64,000 nucleotides of DNA from Rheinheimera sp. D18 (GTDB lineage: Bacteria > Pseudomonadota > Gammaproteobacteria > Enterobacterales > Alteromonadaceae). The stretch is from NCBI RefSeq assembly GCF_004345025.1, contig NZ_CP037745.1, positions 2,294,001 to 2,358,000 of the forward strand. Reading direction: 5' to 3'. The position numbers and the translations under genes were made by a program. The stretch's first letter is position 1; each line of letters starts with the position of its first letter. The notes under the pieces were generated by a model. The model was given only the letters and a program-made list of their open reading frames with translations. It made no database searches and was not told the DNA's origin. This document shows positions 20,902 to 29,479 of this stretch, one piece after another.

Positions 20902-21921
20902 ATGCTAACCACCGCCAGCCAGCTGGTTTTACGCAATATAAATGATTTAAGCGGTAAGGTGTTACTCGTTGAGCCTATGGCAGATAATTTGGCCACTGAA
21001 TTACTGCATAAGTCAGATACGCTAACCCTCAGTTGCTATAGCACCGATGCGGCAGTAGCAACTTGCTGGGCTCATCCAGAGGTTAGTTTGTATACCGAAG
21101 TAAGCCCCAAGTTTAATACTACTTTTGACTCTATAGTGCTGTTTTATCCCAAAAGTAAAGAGCAACTAGCCTATACGCTTGCTCAGTTAAAAGCGGCAAT
21201 TACTGGCAAAACCGAAGTTTTTGTTACCGGTGACAATAAAGGCGGCATTAAAAGCCTAAGCAGCCATGCAGAAAAACTAGGACTAAATGCCAACAAACTT
21301 GATAACGCAAAACACTGCTTATGGTTTTCCTTAAGTGGTAACTTTCAGCAAGTAACCACGACTAACGCAATAAGCTTTAAAGTTGACGCCGCAGGTGAAC
21401 AGTTAGTAATACACTCATTACCGGGCGTATTTAACCATGGCAAATTAGATATAGGCACGGCCTTATTACTCGATAACCTACCTAAAATGACCAGCGGCAA
21501 GGTACTTGACTTCGCCTGTGGCTGTGGCGTAGTGGGTGCCATGTTAAAGCGTAAGCATCCACAAATTGAGTTGTTTTGTTCTGATATCAGCACCTTAGCA
21601 GTTAAAGCCACCGAGCTAACCCTAGCCGCCAATAATTTAACTGGCACTGTTGTTGCGGCAGATGGTTTACCTGCCATACCCAAACAGTTTGACTATATTG
21701 TTAGTAATCCGCCGTTTCACACTGGCATTAAAACCGACTACAGTATTGTAGAAACCTTTATAGCGCAAAGTGCAGCACGTTTAAGCGGTAATGGCAGTCT
21801 TACACTGGTGGCTAATAATCATTTGGCCTATATGGAATTGCTACAACAATCATTTAAACAAGTAGTGGTTAAAGCAAAAGCCAACGGCTTTACTATTTAT
21901 CAGGCTAGTCAGAAAAGCTAA
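20902..21921 (+). CDS. rsmC: 16S rRNA (guanine-1207-N2-)-methyltransferase RsmC
   Basis: A 339-residue protein (E. coli RsmC 343) with a degenerate N-terminal methyltransferase-like domain and a functional C-terminal one: VLDFACGCGVVGAML binds SAM and IVSNPPFHTG is the N6/N2-type catalytic motif. It methylates G1207 in the 30S subunit. The N-terminal domain is divergent, as usual. It begins one base after the trmB stop codon. Confidence 0.92.
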   Translation: MLTTASQLVLRNINDLSGKVLLVEPMADNLATELLHKSDTLTLSCYSTDAAVATCWAHPEVSLYTEVSPKFNTTFDSIVLFYPKSKEQLAYTLAQLKAAITGKTEVFVTGDNKGGIKSLSSHAEKLGLNANKLDNAKHCLWFSLSGNFQQVTTTNAISFKVDAAGEQLVIHSLPGVFNHGKLDIGTALLLDNLPKMTSGKVLDFACGCGVVGAMLKRKHPQIELFCSDISTLAVKATELTLAANNLTGTVVAADGLPAIPKQFDYIVSNPPFHTGIKTDYSIVETFIAQSAARLSGNGSLTLVANNHLAYMELLQQSFKQVVVKAKANGFTIYQASQKS

Positions 21922-21930
21922 GGAAGTAAC

Positions 21931-22239
21931 GTGTATAAACTTGCAGCCGTGTTGTTAGTGTGTTTTTTAAGCTCAGCAAACGCGGCTGATAGTTTAGTTT
22001 GCGTACAAAATCCTAAGCGCGTAAAAGCGTGTCCGCACTTGGTATATCGGTTGGCGCAACTGCCCGACATGCCCAAACCAGCAGTAATATGTATATGCGT
22101 TAGCGATTTTAACGAACTGCTGATTATACCGAAAACTGAGCAAGAACAAATGCGTTTAAATATGAACAAACGGCAGATGCAGGTTGTTTATGGCAATAAG
22201 CTTGAGCCAGTGTTGAATATCTTACAGCGGCGCAATTAA
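21931..22239 (+). CDS. Small secreted four-cysteine protein, unknown function
   Basis: A 102-residue protein starting at GTG, supported by AAGGAAG six bases upstream. Residues 1-18 form a signal peptide (ending SSANA), so the mature protein of about 83 residues goes to the periplasm or beyond. It carries Cys24, Cys34 and a CxC pair at 54/56, which could make two disulfides. I do not recognise the family. It lies 9 bp after rsmC and overlaps the end of the convergent DUF3293 gene by 4 bp. Confidence 0.7.
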   Translation: MYKLAAVLLVCFLSSANAADSLVCVQNPKRVKACPHLVYRLAQLPDMPKPAVICICVSDFNELLIIPKTEQEQMRLNMNKRQMQVVYGNKLEPVLNILQRRN

Positions 22240-22634
22240 TCCGCTAACAATACCAAACGCGCACTAAAACTCCCCAAACTCTCTATTTGCTGCGTCAGTA
22301 ATATTGGCACCAAAAACAACTCCCCTTGCTCAACCCAGTAAATAGCATTTTGTTCAAACTGCTTACCTAGTTTAATTGCCATAGCTTTGTCACACAGCAC
22401 AATCCAGCTTTTCTCTTTAAAACTAAAATCGGGCGCACTGCCAATAACAGAACGATAAGGCAAGCGCTGCTGGTTAAGGCAAGCTTCAAGTTCTTTATCT
22501 CGACGTAAATTTAAATAAGGATGCTCAGTAATTCCACCGGGGTTTTGCGCGCTAATAATCGCAAAATCAATGTTACAACTTAGCGTTTGATGGCAAAGAA
22601 AAACACTCGTTTTATAATGTTCCCACAGACTCAT
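22236..22634 (-). CDS. DUF3293 domain protein
   Basis: A 132-residue cytoplasmic protein. FAIISAQNPGG near residue 22, the middle PYRSVIGSAPDFSFKEKSW and a late LGKQFEQNAIYWVE match the DUF3293 family pattern (AxNP...G......E.s....lG..f.QnAi). No activity is established for the family. ATG at 22634 is preferred over one ten codons upstream because TAGGACC lies six bases before it. Convergent with the four-cysteine protein. Confidence 0.75.
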   Translation of the reverse strand: MSLWEHYKTSVFLCHQTLSCNIDFAIISAQNPGGITEHPYLNLRRDKELEACLNQQRLPYRSVIGSAPDFSFKEKSWIVLCDKAMAIKLGKQFEQNAIYWVEQGELFLVPILLTQQIESLGSFSARLVLLAD

Positions 22635-22778
22635 AATTGGTCCTAGTACTAACAAGTGTTTCAACTATAAACCGCTTTACTAATTTTTCCAGTGCTGTTT
22701 GCTAAATTTCATTAATGTGCATAACATCAGTACTAATCGCTAGCATCAGATGCTAGTCAAATTGGCTGAGATAACTAA

Positions 22779-24401
22779 ATGATTGCAATAGATAAAACCA
22801 CTTCAATTAAAAGTGCACTGATCTGGGTGATTATGCTTATCTGCAGCCTAACCTTATGTTTAGCAATGATCATATCCACAACACAAGATGTTAAGTTGCA
22901 ACGTAAAAAATTAGTGGCACAGCTGCAAGGTTATATTAGCATTATTACATTTAACGCCAGAAACAGTATTTTACGAGCGGACACAGACACAGAGGATCAT
23001 CGCCTTAAATCATTTAAAGCAGTAGATATTCTGCACAACATCCATATTTATAGTAAAGATTTAGAGTCCGACCAACTACGTTTTTTTGCTAGTTATAATC
23101 GAGATGGTGTAGGCCCGTTTCCGGTACAATTTAATAGAGTACAACAATTTCTTACGCCCTCTATCAGTAACAACTATGTCGAATTAAGTAAAGCCATCAT
23201 AAATGACGATAAAATTATTGGCTATGTCTATATCAGAGCCAGTCAGGATGAGTTAAATGACTATATTCAAACTCGTGTTTTACTGGATATACTTATTGCG
23301 CTTTGTGCACTGCTTAGTGCTTTTTTTATCAGCTCTCGGTTACAACGTCGCTTCACCAAACCGATCGAAACCTTACTGCAGGTGATGAAAAAAGTATCTA
23401 AAGAAAAAGACTATCAAATGCGCGCGCCCAAAGTCTTTATTTATGAATATAATTTACTTAGCCGCGCATTTAACATCATGTTAGACCGCTTTGAACAACA
23501 AATTAGTAAACTACAACAAGCAGAGCAAGAAAATAAGCAATTAACCCAAAGCTTAGAGCAAAAAATTACCTTACGTACCGACGCACTTAAAACATCAAAC
23601 CAAGAGTTGCTTAATACACTAGCCACCTTACATCAGTATCAAAGCCAGATTGTCGAAACTGAAAAAATGGCCAGCTTAGGTCAGATGGTCGCTGGCGTCG
23701 CACACGAGGTAAACACGCCGATTGGTTTAGGGGTTACTGCATCAACCTTGCTGCAAGACAAACTAACCGATGTTCAAACAGCGTTTGAAGACAAAAAGCT
23801 CACATCATCGCAATTAGCTAAATTTTTAGCAGATAGTAAAGAAAATTTAGCCATTATTTATCGCAACTTAGAGCGTGCGGCTAGCTTAATTTCCAGCTTT
23901 AAACAGGTTGCTGTCGATCAATCTAACCAAAACCGACGCCAGTTTAATATGCTGCAATTAATTAACGAGGTGCTGCTTTCACTTAAGCCTAACCTGAAAA
24001 AAACTCAGCATCAGGTTGTGGTTAACTGTGCCGCAGAGCTAGTAATAGACAGCAAGCCAGGACCCATTAATCAAATTCTTATAAATTTAATAATGAACAG
24101 CCTGATTCATGCTTTTGACAATATTGAACAAGGTGAAATAAACATTGATATAACAGTTACTAACAACAACTGCCAGCTGGTGTATTCTGACAATGGCGTA
24201 GGTGTACCAGAATCTATTAAAAAACGTATATTCGACCCCTTTGTTACCACTAAACGCGGGGAAGGCGGCAGTGGCTTAGGTCTACATTTAGTGTACAACC
24301 TAGTAACGCAAGCGCTCAACGGTAAAGTTAATATTGAAAGTACTTTAGGCCATGGAATTAGAATTCAAATCGACTTTCCTGTAATTGTTAAAACAAAATA
24401 A
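22779..24401 (+). CDS. Orphan membrane sensor histidine kinase
   Basis: A 540-residue kinase. TM1 (about 13-35), a periplasmic sensor (about 36-165) and TM2 (about 168-188) are followed by a HAMP-like linker and a coiled coil (about 240-290, rich in Gln/Glu/Lys). The dimerisation domain has the phospho-accepting His309 in GVAHEVNTPIG, and the ATPase domain has the N box LIMNSLIHA, DNGVGVP and GSGLGLHLVYN. The HEVNTPIG form is typical of the large non-Bae/Pho kinase class without a receiver. No partner response regulator is beside it except ArcA, which has its own kinase here. The signal is unknown. Confidence 0.9.
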   Translation: MIAIDKTTSIKSALIWVIMLICSLTLCLAMIISTTQDVKLQRKKLVAQLQGYISIITFNARNSILRADTDTEDHRLKSFKAVDILHNIHIYSKDLESDQLRFFASYNRDGVGPFPVQFNRVQQFLTPSISNNYVELSKAIINDDKIIGYVYIRASQDELNDYIQTRVLLDILIALCALLSAFFISSRLQRRFTKPIETLLQVMKKVSKEKDYQMRAPKVFIYEYNLLSRAFNIMLDRFEQQISKLQQAEQENKQLTQSLEQKITLRTDALKTSNQELLNTLATLHQYQSQIVETEKMASLGQMVAGVAHEVNTPIGLGVTASTLLQDKLTDVQTAFEDKKLTSSQLAKFLADSKENLAIIYRNLERAASLISSFKQVAVDQSNQNRRQFNMLQLINEVLLSLKPNLKKTQHQVVVNCAAELVIDSKPGPINQILINLIMNSLIHAFDNIEQGEINIDITVTNNNCQLVYSDNGVGVPESIKKRIFDPFVTTKRGEGGSGLGLHLVYNLVTQALNGKVNIESTLGHGIRIQIDFPVIVKTK

Positions 24402-24468
24402 AACCTACAAATCAGTGCCTTAATTAAATCAATTTTTAATGAAGCTCAAACCCTAATGTTATAAAACG

Positions 24469-24516
24469 CCAATTGTTAACAAAAAACTTGTTAACAATTG
24501 GACCTATGGTTATAAT
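24469..24516 (+). promoter_or_regulatory. Perfect palindrome over the predicted arcA promoter
   Basis: CCAATTGTTAACAA (24469-24482) and its exact reverse complement (24488-24501) flank a 5-base AAAAC gap, giving a 14-bp perfect inverted repeat. The right arm contains TTGTTA (24488-24493), which sits 17 bp before TATAAT (24511-24516). No T-run follows, so an operator is more likely than a terminator. Each arm holds TGTTAACA, related to the ArcA recognition core. Confidence 0.55.
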
Positions 24517-24560
24517 CGTTCATTATTTGACAATTCGACGTCATCTATAAAACAGTAATA

Positions 24561-24585
24561 TGTTATTTAATTAACAAAATTAACA
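24561..24585 (-). promoter_or_regulatory. ArcA-box-like repeats in the arcA leader
   Basis: On the minus strand TGTTAATTAA (24567-24576) fits the published ArcA-P consensus [AT]GTTAATTA[AT] exactly. A second TGTTAA half-site lies at 24580-24585, 9 bases closer to the gene start. Position between promoter and start suggests autoregulation. The region is A/T-rich, so chance is a real alternative. Confidence 0.4.
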
Positions 24586-24600
24586 TAAGGTTTAACTCCA

Positions 24601-25308
24601 ATGCAAACACCTGTGATTCTTATCGTTGAAGACGAAGAAGTGACCCGTTTAAACCTTGTTAGCCTGTTTCAAGGCGAAGGCTACGATGTCATTGAAGCTG
24701 TAAATGGCGAAGAAATGAATCAAAAACTTACCGAAAACAAGGTAAATCTGGTCGTGATGGATATTAACCTGCCAGGCAAAAATGGTTTAATTTTGGCGAG
24801 GGAGTTACGCCAAAAAGAGAACATTGCTTTAATTTTCCTGACGGGTCGCGACAGTGAAGTAGATCGCATTTTAGGTTTAGAAATTGGCGCAGATGATTAT
24901 CTAACCAAACCATTTAACCCACGTGAATTAACTATTCGTGCCCGCAACCTGTTAAGCCGCACTGTGGCACAGCCTGTGGTGGAAGATCACAAGAGTATAG
25001 TTAAGTTTAACGGTTGGACGCTGGATGAAAATAGCCGCAATTTAACCTCACCTAAAGGCGTCGCTCGTCGTTTGCCTAAAGGCGAATATCGCGCCTTGCG
25101 TTTAATGTTAGACACACCGGGTAAAATCTTTACGCGTGAGCAATTAATTCGTCATATGACTGGCCGTGATTTACGCCCAAATGACCGTACGGTTGACGTT
25201 ACTATCCGCCGTATCCGTAAGCATTTCGAGTCTGATGTTGAAAGCCCAGAGTTAATTAGCACCATTCACGGCGAAGGCTACCGTTTTGTTGGTAAGCTAG
25301 AAAAGTAA
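24601..25308 (+). CDS. arcA: Two-component response regulator ArcA
   Basis: A 235-residue OmpR-family regulator. The receiver (about 4-120) is nearly identical to E. coli Arc[12 protein letters not shown], phospho-acceptor Asp in [17 protein letters not shown] and [19 protein letters not shown]. The C-terminal winged helix has [18 protein letters not shown]. Phosphorylated ArcA controls aerobic and anaerobic respiration genes. Its kinase partner arcB lies directly downstream on the opposite strand, stops 4 bp apart, whereas in E. coli the two are unlinked. The start follows AAGG (24587-24590). Confidence 0.96.
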   Translation: MQTPVILIVEDEEVTRLNLVSLFQGEGYDVIEAVNGEEMNQKLTENKVNLVVMDINLPGKNGLILARELRQKENIALIFLTGRDSEVDRILGLEIGADDYLTKPFNPRELTIRARNLLSRTVAQPVVEDHKSIVKFNGWTLDENSRNLTSPKGVARRLPKGEYRALRLMLDTPGKIFTREQLIRHMTGRDLRPNDRTVDVTIRRIRKHFESDVESPELISTIHGEGYRFVGKLEK

Positions 25309-25312
25309 ACCT

Positions 25313-27601
25313 TTACGCTTGGTTTATATACTCAGATAGAGCAGCGACATGCTGCTCTGTTTTTAAGTGAAAATCGACCAGTTGCCCCTCTACACCCTGC
25401 CAATTTATCGTCTCTTGCTCAAATGTTTTTGCTTGTTGCTGCACCCACAATAATCCAACTGAAGCTGCTGCGCCTTTAAGCTTATGTGCTGCCTCTTGAA
25501 AATCATGCTGTTGCCGCTGTACAGCCGTTTCCATTAGTCTATTTATATACCCAGGCAATAACTGCGAAAATAACTGCACGCTACGGCGCATAGCATCCTT
25601 GCCCAAAGAGTTTAGGTAATCGTTAAGTATCACCAAATCCAATACTTGTTCACTAGTATCTGCCGACACAACATTAATTTTCTGCAACCTTACCGCGCTA
25701 GGTGAAAACAACCGCGCTAACATAGCATCCAATTTTTCAGTATTAATCGGCTTTGCTAGCGCATCATCAATATGGATATTTTGCAGTTGCTGCTCAGCTT
25801 TACGCACATTTGCACTTAATACCACTATAGGTAGTGCCGCCAAATGAGGCTCCTGCCGTATGTAGCTCGCTATTTGCTCACCATTCATATCGGGTAACTG
25901 CATATCTAGTAAGACTAAATCTAGATCGTCTTCGGTTTCTAGCAGTGCTATTGCATCTTCTCCAGTTTCAGCATGAATTACCGTGTGCCCGCGCTGCTCT
26001 AATAAAGCTATGGCTATTTCAGCATTTAATGGCACATCTTCAATCAATAAAATAGTCAGCGCTGGGCATTCTATCTGCTGCTGTTGCTCTGGCTGCTTGA
26101 TCTCAGTTGGCAGTTCAATACTAAAACAACTCCCCGCTCCTAATTCACTGCTGACACGGATGCTGCCTTGCATCGCTTCCATCAGTGCTCTTGACACCGA
26201 TAAACCAATACCCGAGCCCATCATGCTTAAACGCCTGCCATCAGAGGCTTTGTAATACATATCAAAAATATGTGTTTGCTCAGTTGCTGCGATACCAATG
26301 CCAGTGTCTCGCACCGAGAACTGTAATTTATTACCCGCCGTATCTAGCTGACAACATAAGCTCACACTACCCGCCGCGGTAAACTTAACGGCATTATTTA
26401 TTAAGTTCCACAATACTTGGCGTAAGCGCGTTGGGTCTAACCATAAATACACATGTAGTGGCCCTTTACAGCTTAAATTGAACTGCAAACCTTTTTGCTG
26501 GCAAAGCAACTCAGCAAAGTTCGCGATATCATTAATAAATTGCTCAAAGGAAATAGTTTGGTAAACAATATCAAGATCTTGGCGGTCAATTTTATCTAAG
26601 TCGATAATATCGTTGAAAATATTACCTAAGGTTTCAGCACTACTAAAGATAGTGTTAGCCCAGCCATTTTGCTGCAGAGTTAATTTACTTTCTAACAAAC
26701 GCCGGCTTAAACCAACAATGCCATTCAGCGGCGTTCTAAGCTCGTGGCTTAGCGTAGCAATAAACTTACCCTTATCTTGGTAAGCAGTTTCTAATGCTTG
26801 CTCGGCTAGCTTACGTGACGTAATGTCGCGACCAAAACCAAGTAAGCCAATATAACGGTTATGCCGGTCATAAAATGGCACTTTGCGCATTTCAAACCAG
26901 ATTATTTCGCCATCGTCTTTAACAAACTCCACATCTAACGTCAGTTCAGACAGCTGCATATTAACTTCGTGCTCGGTTAAAATAGCCGACTGCGCACTGT
27001 CTTCAGTGTAAAGCTCGGCCGGATAATTGCCAATTAGCTCTATTGCCGACTTACCCATAATAACTTCAAACATTTTATTACAGCTAACAATACGCCCGGT
27101 TTCATCGCGGTAGTAAAATAAGTCAGGAGAGCTATCGACAATTGAGCGAATAAGTAAACTTTGCTCTTCTAATTCTATTTGTGCTCTTTTTCGCTCAGAG
27201 ATTTCTTTACGTAATTCATCAATCGCGCGCCGCTTTGCCTGAAACGCCTTTTTACGTTCTTCTATTTCAAAGTTTAATTGGCGAATATTATCCTGCATGC
27301 CTTCATTTAATAAACGTTCTTGACGAGCAGAATCTTCCAAATAAAACAGTGCTGCATCAAGATGAAGCACTAAATAAAATAAAAACGCGATAAAAATGGG
27401 GCCAAACACTGCTGCAACTGCGACAGCGCCTTTAACATAGCTCCAATCAACATGATTGCTAATAACTATGCCCAGCACTGCGCTGACAAACACCGCCAAT
27501 AACAAAAACAAAAGCTGACATAGTAATGCCAGCTTTAATTTACCCAAGTGTTTAATCCAACTTGCGAAGGTTTTAATTTGGGGATGAACTGGGCCTTGCA
27601 T
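25313..27601 (-). CDS. arcB: Hybrid sensor kinase ArcB
   Basis: A 762-residue tripartite kinase: two membrane helices (about 25-47 and 58-80), a coiled coil (about 90-150), PAS (about 150-262), kinase with His286 in TLSHELRTPLNG, ATPase (GSGIGLSVSRAL), receiver with LVLLDMQLPDMNG and HPt with His in AHKLKGAAAS. This matches E. coli ArcB in order and length (778). It signals quinone-pool redox state to ArcA. Cys174 aligns with E. coli Cys180, but the position of Cys241 is Trp235 (GEIIWFEMRKVPFY), so the known disulfide switch cannot form as in E. coli. Convergent with arcA; gltBD follows two genes upstream, retaining the arcB-gltBD neighbourhood. Confidence 0.94.
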   Translation of the reverse strand: MQGPVHPQIKTFASWIKHLGKLKLALLCQLLFLLLAVFVSAVLGIVISNHVDWSYVKGAVAVAAVFGPIFIAFLFYLVLHLDAALFYLEDSARQERLLNEGMQDNIRQLNFEIEERKKAFQAKRRAIDELRKEISERKRAQIELEEQSLLIRSIVDSSPDLFYYRDETGRIVSCNKMFEVIMGKSAIELIGNYPAELYTEDSAQSAILTEHEVNMQLSELTLDVEFVKDDGEIIWFEMRKVPFYDRHNRYIGLLGFGRDITSRKLAEQALETAYQDKGKFIATLSHELRTPLNGIVGLSRRLLESKLTLQQNGWANTIFSSAETLGNIFNDIIDLDKIDRQDLDIVYQTISFEQFINDIANFAELLCQQKGLQFNLSCKGPLHVYLWLDPTRLRQVLWNLINNAVKFTAAGSVSLCCQLDTAGNKLQFSVRDTGIGIAATEQTHIFDMYYKASDGRRLSMMGSGIGLSVSRALMEAMQGSIRVSSELGAGSCFSIELPTEIKQPEQQQQIECPALTILLIEDVPLNAEIAIALLEQRGHTVIHAETGEDAIALLETEDDLDLVLLDMQLPDMNGEQIASYIRQEPHLAALPIVVLSANVRKAEQQLQNIHIDDALAKPINTEKLDAMLARLFSPSAVRLQKINVVSADTSEQVLDLVILNDYLNSLGKDAMRRSVQLFSQLLPGYINRLMETAVQRQQHDFQEAAHKLKGAAASVGLLWVQQQAKTFEQETINWQGVEGQLVDFHLKTEQHVAALSEYINQA

Positions 27602-27628
27602 TAGGGGTTCACCTTATGACGTAAATTT

Positions 27629-29479
27629 TTAGTTCGCAGGTTGTATATCCAATATCATGTTGCGGTATGAGCAATATTGCAGCTCAGTACCATTTAGACG
27701 AAATGCACCTTGGCGAGCATATGACGACGAGTCTTTATATAAACGTGCGGTATAGCCCTGGCCAACACGTACCGTCTTTGCTGTTGCCTGTTGGCTTTGC
27801 GTGACGCAAAGCAGATTAGCTAGCTGCCGGTAGTTATCGCGTTCAAACAGGTCGCCAGAGTACAGTAACGGTGTTTGGTTATTATTAGGTGCAAACTTCC
27901 ACTCAGCAAAACGGGTACGTAAAATCCCATCTTTTATTTCCAGCTTATCGTCGCGAGTTAAGTAATGGGTATTAATCTTACTAAGGTTAATTGCCGCGCC
28001 TTCGCCAGAGCTAAGCGTTTTCTCGTTATCGACAATATAAACACCGCCAGCACCTATTACTTCCATTGTTACTTCTGCTGCAGTATCGCTCTGACCAAGC
28101 GACACTAATAGTGCAGTTGTTTCATCAATACCAAAGCCAAAACGGGTTTGGCTATCATTTTGTAACCTAATTAATCGCCCTTGACGGCTGCGCTCAGAAA
28201 ATTGCGTATCAAGCACGCCCCAAGGAAACAAACCTAAGCCACCCTCAGCGGAGTAAGTAAGGTGGTTCTCCGATAAACCATTGGCGCAGCTTTGATCTTT
28301 ATCACAGCCACTTTGTGGCGCCGCCAAGTCAAAAGCCCCAAACTGCATCGCATTATAGCTATCACCGTTAGTTATCATTGGCGTTCTATGCCCCTGATAC
28401 CTGCCTCCAGCCATCAGTGCAGTACCAGCATTGCTTGTTGCAACAATAATATTACCATCCGCCAACATGGCTTCAATTTGTTTTAGTTCAGCGGTAGCCG
28501 TGCCGTCAGGTTGACGAAACGCTTGTAACGCTAAACTTTGATCACCATCAGTAATGAAAATCGCGTCAGAACGACGAATTTGTTCTACTGCAGCTTGGCT
28601 ACCTTTTTTGCAGAAAGCCTCTAATTCTTTTGCTAAATCTGGGTAAACTCGACTGCGCTGATATGTACCATGATAAGCCGCTAAGTATTGCGGTAATTGA
28701 TCACAACTGGCTTTGTTGTCAACTTCGATATGCTGTGCGGCCTGATATGCCGCATTTAACGGAAACCAGCTCACTTCGGCCCCCGCTTCTTCAAATAAAT
28801 TAGTATAAAAATCTACCGAGGCAAAGGGATCTCGCTCTGCTGCAGTAATCACTAGAATGCGCGGTTTACGCTGTGTTCCAGCTACTTGCTGTGCCAGTTC
28901 AATAATTTTATGGTAAATTTCGACGGTAAACGCATCTTTGGTTTTTGCTAAATTTGCATATTCTTTTTGTCGTACGTTAGCACTGTTGCGCCGCGAACTA
29001 TTTTCAACAGTTGATATCACCTGCAGTTGGTCGAGAACAAAATTGCGCTCACGATCGGTTAAAGCACTATAGTTAACTCGGCCTGACACCCAGATACCGT
29101 CTATTTCAATTTCGGCTGAACGCCACAGCCTTAGTAAATCACGTTCAGTTAAACGATCGCCATTTACTTTGCTGCGCACAAATTCAAGCACCGCCAATGT
29201 TTGTTGCTGTTCAATCACCCGCTCTTCACCCCAGATTGCATTATTAGCAATACTAGTTAGCTGCTCTGGCAATACCGCAAACATATCTGCAGATTTAGCT
29301 GCTGTAGTAAAAGTATCAGCCTCAGCACAATTACGTGGATGCATAGAGCTGCAAACATTCAGTCCTCCGCCAACTAAAACCATAGTGTAGTCAGGAGATT
29401 TTTTCGTGTCTTTTACATTTGCTGCAGACGCGGTGCAAGCGAGTAGAGCTGCAGATAAATACAAGCCGAGTATTTTCAT
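27629..29479 (-). CDS. Secreted cyanophycinase-like (S51) protein lacking catalytic residues
   Basis: A 616-residue protein with an N-terminal signal (about 1-20; Cys15 could also make it a lipoprotein). Cyanophycinase features are clear: TDGDQSLALQAF (310-321, usually GGDQ), VATSNAGTALMAGG (346-359, usually GTSAGA) and GLFPWGVLDTQFSERSRQGR (416-435, usually DQHFxxRxRxxRL), then FGFGIDETTALLV. At the nucleophile position there is Asn350 instead of Ser and at the His position Gln426. A classical serine-protease-like mechanism is therefore unlikely. The gene lies 27 bp upstream of arcB on the same strand, so cotranscription is possible. Binding or an altered activity are open. Confidence 0.8.
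   Translation of the reverse strand: MKILGLYLSAALLACTASAANVKDTKKSPDYTMVLVGGGLNVCSSMHPRNCAEADTFTTAAKSADMFAVLPEQLTSIANNAIWGEERVIEQQQTLAVLEFVRSKVNGDRLTERDLLRLWRSAEIEIDGIWVSGRVNYSALTDRERNFVLDQLQVISTVENSSRRNSANVRQKEYANLAKTKDAFTVEIYHKIIELAQQVAGTQRKPRILVITAAERDPFASVDFYTNLFEEAGAEVSWFPLNAAYQAAQHIEVDNKASCDQLPQYLAAYHGTYQRSRVYPDLAKELEAFCKKGSQAAVEQIRRSDAIFITDGDQSLALQAFRQPDGTATAELKQIEAMLADGNIIVATSNAGTALMAGGRYQGHRTPMITNGDSYNAMQFGAFDLAAPQSGCDKDQSCANGLSENHLTYSAEGGLGLFPWGVLDTQFSERSRQGRLIRLQNDSQTRFGFGIDETTALLVSLGQSDTAAEVTMEVIGAGGVYIVDNEKTLSSGEGAAINLSKINTHYLTRDDKLEIKDGILRTRFAEWKFAPNNNQTPLLYSGDLFERDNYRQLANLLCVTQSQQATAKTVRVGQGYTARLYKDSSSYARQGAFRLNGTELQYCSYRNMILDIQPAN

Noticed and set aside
24469-24501. Palindrome after the sensor kinase as a Rho-independent terminator
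   Set aside because: The stem is A/T-rich, with no T-run on either strand, and overlaps a plausible promoter, so an operator is favoured.
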